From contig MJGA01000013.1 of assembly GCA_001910725.1 (NCBI GenBank), forward strand, positions 62,001-126,000: a stretch of 64,000 nt of DNA, written 5' to 3'. The notes under the pieces were generated by a model that was given only the letters and a program-made list of their open reading frames with translations, did not search any database and had not been told where the DNA came from. Source of the stretch: Phanerodontia chrysosporium (taxonomy: Eukaryota > Basidiomycota > Agaricomycetes > Polyporales > Phanerochaetaceae). The number at the start of each line of letters is the position of its first letter. The stretch's first letter is position 1. The position numbers and the translations under genes are program-made. Shown here in pieces: positions 58,624 to 64,000 of this stretch.

Positions 58624-59223
58624 TGTCACAGTTTTTCGTCTCAACCCTTAGGGTTAGGGGCAGCAGGTGACAGAAGCGATTACTCCGAACTGTGACATGC
58701 AGAAGCGCTGGAGTGACAGCCCTAGGCTCGGGACTGGTCACGTGATACGGCGGTCACGTGATGCGCACACGTGCGGTATCCCAGGGTCACATGGTCGAAG
58801 GTCTAGAAGCAGGCAAGGGTCTGGAAGCGCCGAGACACTCCGGAATGGACTAGAAAGTCCTGGAGGTCTCTGGACAGGTCCGGACAGTGCTGGAACGTTC
58901 TGGAGGTTTCTGGGACATCGTAGGAACATTTAGGAACGTGTAGGAGAATGTAGGAATGCCTGTAGGGCACTAGCCAATAGCGTAGTAGGTATTAGATAGC
59001 TAGGACCCTGAACACCGGTCCCTGGGGACCTGGTGCACATGTATATAAACCCTGAGGGCTGGGGGTGCCTCCCCAGCTTCAATCTCATCGCATCTCACCT
59101 CTCTAGTCTCTATACTTCGTCTTCAAGCTTGGCTACACCCTTTGTAGTCCAAGTAAACCTTTGCCAGTGAGTATTGCTGGTTGGTTTGGTGTATAGGCGC
59201 TAGGGCAGCGCATTTTTGTGATA
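58624..59223 (+). mobile_element. Solo LTR (600 bp) of a retrotransposon, probably Ty3/Gypsy type
   Basis: Begins TGTCAC and ends GTGATA (one base from the expected inverted GTGACA), flanked by a 5-bp target duplication GCAAC (58619-58623 and 59224-59228). Inside are short repeats around 58800-58960 (TCTGGA-type), a TATATAAA promoter near 59041-59048 and a polyadenylation-like downstream region. Only one LTR and no internal genes remain. It is inserted in the GAT GGC GCA GCA AC|A codons of the transposase. Confidence 0.88.
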
Positions 59224-62200
59224 GCAACATTTCGTGGAGCCTGCTTCATGAAACTAATGAACAACACGTTCAGCCAGTGTAAGGACGCCCTCGGAAAGCT
59301 ACTCGCACCATTGAAGGGCCTGAACCAACAGTGCGGCCAACGAGGAGTGGTCCATTGCCCAGACCCGAAGCACCTGTTTAAGCGTAAGCGTATTTAGCCT
59401 GTATATTCCGACTATTAGTATCTCATAGCAAGCATAGGGGCTGCAACACATACGCGTAGTGCCGAAGGGTCCCTGGTTGACGGGACGGCAGTCAATCGAG
59501 GACTTCTAAGGGAGTTCCTAGTTAAGCATGCCAACATCAGGCCAGACGAAGCAGAACGCTTACTAGACCCTGCCGACCACCAAAATGTGCCGAAGACTGT
59601 TGAACTCCTGCGAGCAATCATCGATCTGGGGTCTGTTGCAACACCTGGAAGTCCTGCCGAGCAAGCGACACACCAAGCAATTTCCCTGTTCGCAGACCTC
59701 TGGGAGTTGCTGTTGACAGCGTTCTTGAAGCGCGATCTCAGTCTATCACAACAGCTCGAGTATCTTGCCGCATTTGCGCACCTTCTATTCGCACTCTATC
59801 GACTAAATCACGCGTCAAAATTCATGTCAGGTCAGCTCTACGTCGATCTCCAGGCCATGGTGAAGGCGTGCTTTACCTGTGTTGCCCAACAGAAGCTGTT
59901 AGACAATGCCGAGCCATTCTACCTTCATCAGCTTGGTGATGACCGCCTCGAGAACAGCTTCTCAGACGTGCGCACCCAATCTCATGACCGTAACTGCGAT
60001 GTCGTGCAATTATGTCAAAGGCTTGCGAGGAGCGCAGACGACGCACTGATTTATGAGCGCCATCCAGACTGGTACCGGGGCCCGAGACGATTGTCATGGA
60101 CTGGCCGTGGTGACGATCATGTCAATCCTGCGTACTTCACCGGCAACCTGGTTGTGCAATACGTCGACCTAGAGGCTGCTTGGCACGGCGGACTTCTGCG
60201 GGCGACAGAGATCCTTCAACAGGCTGGTATGCATTTCAACTTCGAGGCGGCACTGAGCGTATCAGGCGTTGACTTCATGTGTCCGCGGGGCAACGGCAAA
60301 TATCCTGGCGTATCGTCGGACCTTGGAGTCGATCGCTCTCTACCACTCGAAGATCAGCTTCGACCAGGCCCAATTGCAACGCAAGGGGTTCACCCACCGA
60401 ATGCTCATATCCCAGAGGTCGACATGCATTCCGGTGACCACGCTGAAGACGGTACTTGCGCAAGCCTAGGAGAGACCTTTCGGGATCGCATCGAGCTTGA
60501 GATAGATGACGATGGGAATGACTTACCTCCTTCTCAAGTCTCAGCCGCGATGATCGACGTACCGATTGGGGAGGACAGCGCAAAGACCAAACGGGTCTAT
60601 GTTGCCAGTCTCGTGCAACAGTTATTCGTCCCAGGTGCCGATAAAATCCCACTAGATCGTGTTTTACGGGTCAGGTTTCGTCAGAAGCCCAGGCCAATGG
60701 ATACAGGGACGAACCTGGAGAGGGGGGACCCATCCGAAAGCCTGCGTCTTCAAGATCACGTCGTGGTCCCGGTGCGTACAGGTGACACCATTGCGGCGGC
60801 GGTACTTCATGTCTCGGCCATTGAGCAGCAGGGAACTCGAGTGCTGTCAGTGCCGATTGGCGATCTGGGGGATCCTGAGGCGAAGGTGGTGGTCATTGGG
60901 CAGGTGTTACGGATGAGAGAGTCGGCGGAGATAGAGGCAACGGTGGCAGCGTCCGTAGGCGCCTGCGACGATGACGCTTCATTGACCTCCACTGAAGCTC
61001 CCCCTTCGCGCTCATGGTACTGGTCGGGGGAGTACGCTCAGTTCCTCCCTCTGAACGCTGTGAAGAAAGGCGAGGCACCTACGGCAAACACATTCGCCGC
61101 CTGCGCAACTCGCATGACCTCCGTTATCAGCGTTCCCGGCCACCTTGGCGTTACACCAGTATTGCTCGCTGGACTTGAGCTGTCGAACCTCCCCTCTATC
61201 GACTACATGCTCGCCGTCTCGAAAGGTCTTCGAAGCTCATACTCCTTTGCACATAAGTCCCTCCAGGCCGTTGTCGACTCGATCCTCAAAATCGTTGACA
61301 CCAGTACTGTTTGCTCCAGCTTGCCCAAATATGGCCTTTCTGACAGCTTCCCTTATCGCAGCGAGAACGGTGAGTTCCTTGGCGCAGTTTGTGTTAGTAA
61401 AGCAGACTCTGACAGTCAGAAAGGCCAATGTTTTACGCTCCAACATGCTTCGGATGCGCTGAAAGAGATCACCACCGCCGCGGCCCACATCAGCTGCTAC
61501 CAATGCGGCTTGCACATCCCATCCGGAATGGCTCGCGCTCACGTTGGCGAGCACATGCTACTCAAACTGCTTGGAGTAAAGGAGCAGCTCAAGGAAGAGG
61601 TGAGTTCCCTGGTATATCTGGTGTCGTGCGGGGCTCAGATCGGCCTCGACTTATAGATATCGTTCCCTGCCTGCGGATTTTGCGGTCGCAGTGGTACTTG
61701 CGACACAACGCTCACCTCCTCAATGGCGGCGCGCCGTTGTTTGGTGCCGAACACGGTCAAATCATCGTGTCACCGTGCACATCCGTTCTCAATGGGTCAT
61801 GCAAAGAAGTCTTCGGTACGACAGCCATGCACTAACGTCCCAGTGCCCTGCTTGCTCTGTCCAGTAGCCCGAGACACTGGTACTCACCCGGTGTTCTGGA
61901 AACTCAACATTTTTCAACACATCCGGACGTCTCATCCAGAGAACTGGGATGAACAGCGTACATGCAACCTATCTCCGACATTCTGGGACGTCCTGAAGGT
62001 TGCGCCAGAAGAGCTATGGAGAGTTCTCAAGACGCAGGAGCCAACCACTGCATACCCAGGCCCAATCGGGGATTATATCGCCAGCAGTGCGCCATCCTCA
62101 GCGGGCCGCAAGCGTGGCACGACTGAAGATACTTCCAGTGCGGGCCCCTCCGCTAAACGGCTCCGCATCCACTTAACATAGGTCTACACTAATAGTACCC

Positions 62201-62490
62201 TCGAGGCTTGATGCGCTCGGCTTCATCCTTTCTGACAGACACTCTTACTTATCACTTCATATAGTGTATATTCTACTTGATGTACATAAGCCGACTCTAC
62301 TGTACAGCTCACCTATGTCTCGCTACCTTCAGTATTTACTTGACGGACGCTGAAGTTGGGTTGACGTCACGGACATCCGGCGCGAGCTTCCAGACCACGT
62401 GAGCAGCGAGTCCTTGGGGTCCTTGCCAGCGTCTCTCTGAAAGGCTCAGCCCTGCTCAGCCCCGCGAATTAAGGTTCCTGGTTACCCGTG

Positions 62491-62498
62491 GGTGGGAT
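62491..62498. repeat. Right 8-bp target-site duplication GGTGGGAT
   Basis: Perfect direct copy of 56043-56050. It lies at the first codons of F-box exon 2 (minus strand). Confidence 0.95.
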
Positions 62499-63003
62499 AC
62501 TGGATACTGGCCCGTCGTGATTTCGTTCCACCCGCAACAGGCAGTCCCGGATGCTGGGCGCCAAGAAATTCGGCGCGTCGAGCAGCTCGGAGAACATCTG
62601 TTCATCCTCGCGAGTTCGGAGCGTTATGTTCCTCCACAGAAGAGGGCGAATGAACGTTGCCCAACGGCGACACGTCTGGCTGCAAGAAGCCAGCCCCAGC
62701 TTGCCCGCGTCATAATAGATGTCGAGGCCGGATCTGTCGAGACGGACGAGGATAGCCTCGAGAAGTTCCTCAGGAAGAGAAGCTCCTAGCGACTCTGACA
62801 TGAGCATTGGCTGGGCGTGCAGTGGCGCACCTCTGGGCGACTCTCTGGTCGAAGATGAGAGCAAGTCTCAGCGAGCATTCGCAACCTAGGACACCGTGTG
62901 AGTATCGATGCGTATCACATGGGGGCGCGGCCAAAATACCTTATACACAGCATATCTGGTAATACGTACGTTTATATACTGTGACTCGTCCGGAGATCAT
63001 CGG

Positions 63004-63340
63004 TGTTACAGTTGGGATATGGCTGTGCAAGGCTATGCTGATTTATTTGATCCTCTCGTTTCTCTTACATGTTTCACCTTCTCTTTCATCACGTTTCATC
63101 CCTTGATTCATTATGACTCACACTGACTGGTAGCCTATGCCTCGTTGTTCCCTCCTGGTAGCAGGCCTGGGTTAGAGTATATAAGGACTACCTTTCTGTA
63201 CTCTTTTCTTCAGCGTCTCCTCTTGTACTCTCGTCTAGTTATCTATTGCTACACTTGGAGCCTGAGTCCAAGTCTTCTGTACTCGCGCTACACTTGAGGC
63301 CTGAGCTCAAGTCTTCAATCCACGTATTCAGACTCTTACA
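63004..63340 (+). mobile_element. Solo LTR (337 bp), probably Ty1/Copia type
   Basis: Begins TGTTACAG and ends CTCTTACA, flanked by a 5-bp duplication ATCGG (62999-63003 and 63341-63345). Contains a TATATAAGG promoter near 63178 and two tandem copies of a unit beginning CTACACTTG and ending CAAGTCTTC (about 63249 and 63290). No internal genes or second LTR. Lies upstream of the F-box gene. Confidence 0.82.
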
Positions 63341-63345
63341 ATCGG

Positions 63346-64000
63346 CCCACGCAGCGATACGCCGAACGACCATGGCTAGCAACGAGCATGTCTCGCAGAC
63401 GCAAAGATGACTCTGAGGTTGTGCAAACATCATAAGTAAACATTTCCCCGCACAGAATGTCACTAACCAAAGGCACCGACGGCTGCCTCAATTCGAACGC
63501 CGGGCCTGCGGAGGTTAGTATACGCTGGTGCAAGTACAGTACGGCATCGGGAACCGGGTGCAAGGCCTCGAGGCCAGGCTGCATGATGCGCTTACAGCCG
63601 TTTGCAAATCAATGGTCTGGTCCGGATTTTTTTCGATTATGGGCGGAGTCCCCACCCGGCTGATGCCCGGCCCCGGGCGCCCGGGAAACGCCCGTAGGCC
63701 CACCTCCCCCGGAACCCGCACCATCTCATCGCGACCACCACCCCCAAGCTCCAAGCTTCAAGCTTCAGCTTCATGAGCAGGTATCATGGACCCACGGTGT
63801 GACAGACTCCCCAGACGCAACACCTGCCTTGACGGCTGCATTAAGCGCGCGACGACGCGATGGAAGCTGGCTCGCCACGTCGTCCTCCCGGTTCTCTCAC
63901 TAAGGAGAGCGACGTTGCTACGGCCGAGGACTGAAGCATCGAGTCCGAGCCGCCGAGCAACTCGGAGCCTGACTCTTGGACTCGACCGGTTTGTGCCTTC
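63346..64000. other. Right-end region, no gene recognised
   Basis: Short open frames on both strands. A possible spliced frame near 63430-63600 has no recognisable homology. GC-rich Pro-coding tract near 63640-63770. Any gene here would continue beyond the window. Confidence 0.4.

Larger units (their letters stand above)
56430..62181 (+). pseudogene. Transposase gene of the 6.4-kb element (interrupted)
   Basis: Exon 1, 56430-57749, contains a Cys-x2-Cys...His finger (ICEACGKGVMVTEKGRYHML) and an in-frame MITE. An intron 57750-57802 has GTATGT and CACTAATG signals. Exon 2 from 57803 carries LARLIRHVGGHKALW and GDIWTFSCDGAATF, where the solo LTR 58624-59223 is inserted. It resumes at 59224 with FRGACFMKL and HCPDPKHLFKR before a short intron ending near 59440. 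Exon 3 runs to 61601, with LGDDRLENSFSDVRTQSHDR, the likely final catalytic-acid helix, and a Cys-x2-Cys...His-x3-His finger. After intron 61602-61656, exon 4 has CGFCGRSGTC and PCTNVPVPCLLC plus HIRTSH, ending at 62181. D-P-x-H-L-x-K and E-N-x-x-x-x-x-R motifs resemble P/THAP9 transposases. The LTR makes it inactive. Confidence 0.8.
56051..62490 (+). mobile_element. Complete DNA transposon, 6,440 bp, 8-bp TSD, P-element-like
   Basis: Terminal inverted repeats of about 32 bp start CACGGGTAACCAGGAACC at 56051 and end with the reverse complement at 62490, with a single mismatch. The flanking 8-bp duplication is perfect. The interior encodes one transposase gene on the plus strand, disrupted by a 273-bp MITE and a 600-bp solo LTR; without these insertions and one copy of each of their duplications the element would be about 5.56 kb. 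An 8-bp duplication fits P, hAT and Kyakuja-Dileera-Zisupton groups. The protein motifs (see the transposase entry) favour a divergent P-element/THAP9 relative, by inference. Confidence 0.92.
54930..62807 (-). pseudogene. F-box protein gene split by a 6.4-kb transposon
   Basis: The N-terminal exon, 62807-62532, encodes an F-box (LPEELLEAILVRLD, then LASCSQTCRRWATFIRPLLW). A 32-nt putative intron (62531-62500) ends at CAG, and the next exon keeps only its first nine bases (62499-62491) before the element. On the far side it resumes at 56042 and runs to 55502, encoding leucine-rich repeats such as LLYLKNLHMHGIHGLSIRDF. The last exon is 55447-54930, beginning HFFVKVENPPMELYWQ. Omitting the element and one 8-bp duplicate, the exons sum to 1,344 nt (447 residues) with all phases closing, so the gene was intact until insertion. 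In its present form it cannot make a full product. Confidence 0.85.

Noticed and set aside
61800..61840. Intron-like signals (GTACGA ... CACTAACGTCCCAG) in transposase exon 4
   Set aside because: The interval would be only about 28 nt and encodes the PCTNVPV motif that I take to be conserved in this protein family.

Overview
The window is nuclear DNA from a filamentous basidiomycete, most likely an Agaricomycete. Genes are dense and rich in short introns (about 32-70 nt, GTRNGT donors, CTNAY branch sites). A division-1 chitin synthase and an EB1/Mal3 microtubule plus-end protein are present, together with lineage-specific families typical of mushroom-forming fungi. No rRNA, tRNA or CRISPR was recognised.

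Left part (1-12.4 kb): a small hypothetical gene (342-847), two tandem paralogues of an unrecognised helical family on the minus strand (3830-2468 and 5321-4182), an intact BTB/POZ gene (5695-7116) and a secreted ten-cysteine protein (8150-9024). Much of this block recurs inverted and shuffled at 25.3-28.1 kb, with a second secreted-protein gene plus truncated relics of the BTB gene and the helical-family gene.

Core block (12.4-23.7 kb): conserved single-copy-type genes. These are a monocarboxylate-type MFS transporter carrying a one-base frameshift, EB1/Mal3, an F-box protein, a small Ser-rich protein, an 18-exon chitin synthase containing an apparent one-nucleotide exon, and a GNAT acetyltransferase.

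Accessory block (25-55 kb): an array of BTB/POZ genes (seven members in the window, intact to heavily decayed, plus one short relic) sharing exon lengths but with diverging tails. It is interleaved with three members of the fungal family often mislabelled 'geranylgeranyl pyrophosphate synthetase' and two kinds of small fast-evolving genes. A terminal-inverted-repeat element sits in the last exon of one BTB gene and a 261-bp MITE disrupts one of the 'GGPP-like' genes.

Right end (54.9-64 kb): an F-box gene is split by a complete 6,440-bp DNA transposon (56051-62490) with 8-bp target duplications. Its transposase gene is itself interrupted by a MITE (3-bp duplication) and a 600-bp solo LTR (5-bp duplication). 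A second solo LTR (63004-63340) lies upstream of the F-box gene. The transposase has P-element/THAP9-like motifs plus an unusual C-terminal Cys-rich module and is the best candidate here for an under-described system. Exon models were read by eye from splice signals, frame closure and paralogue comparison.
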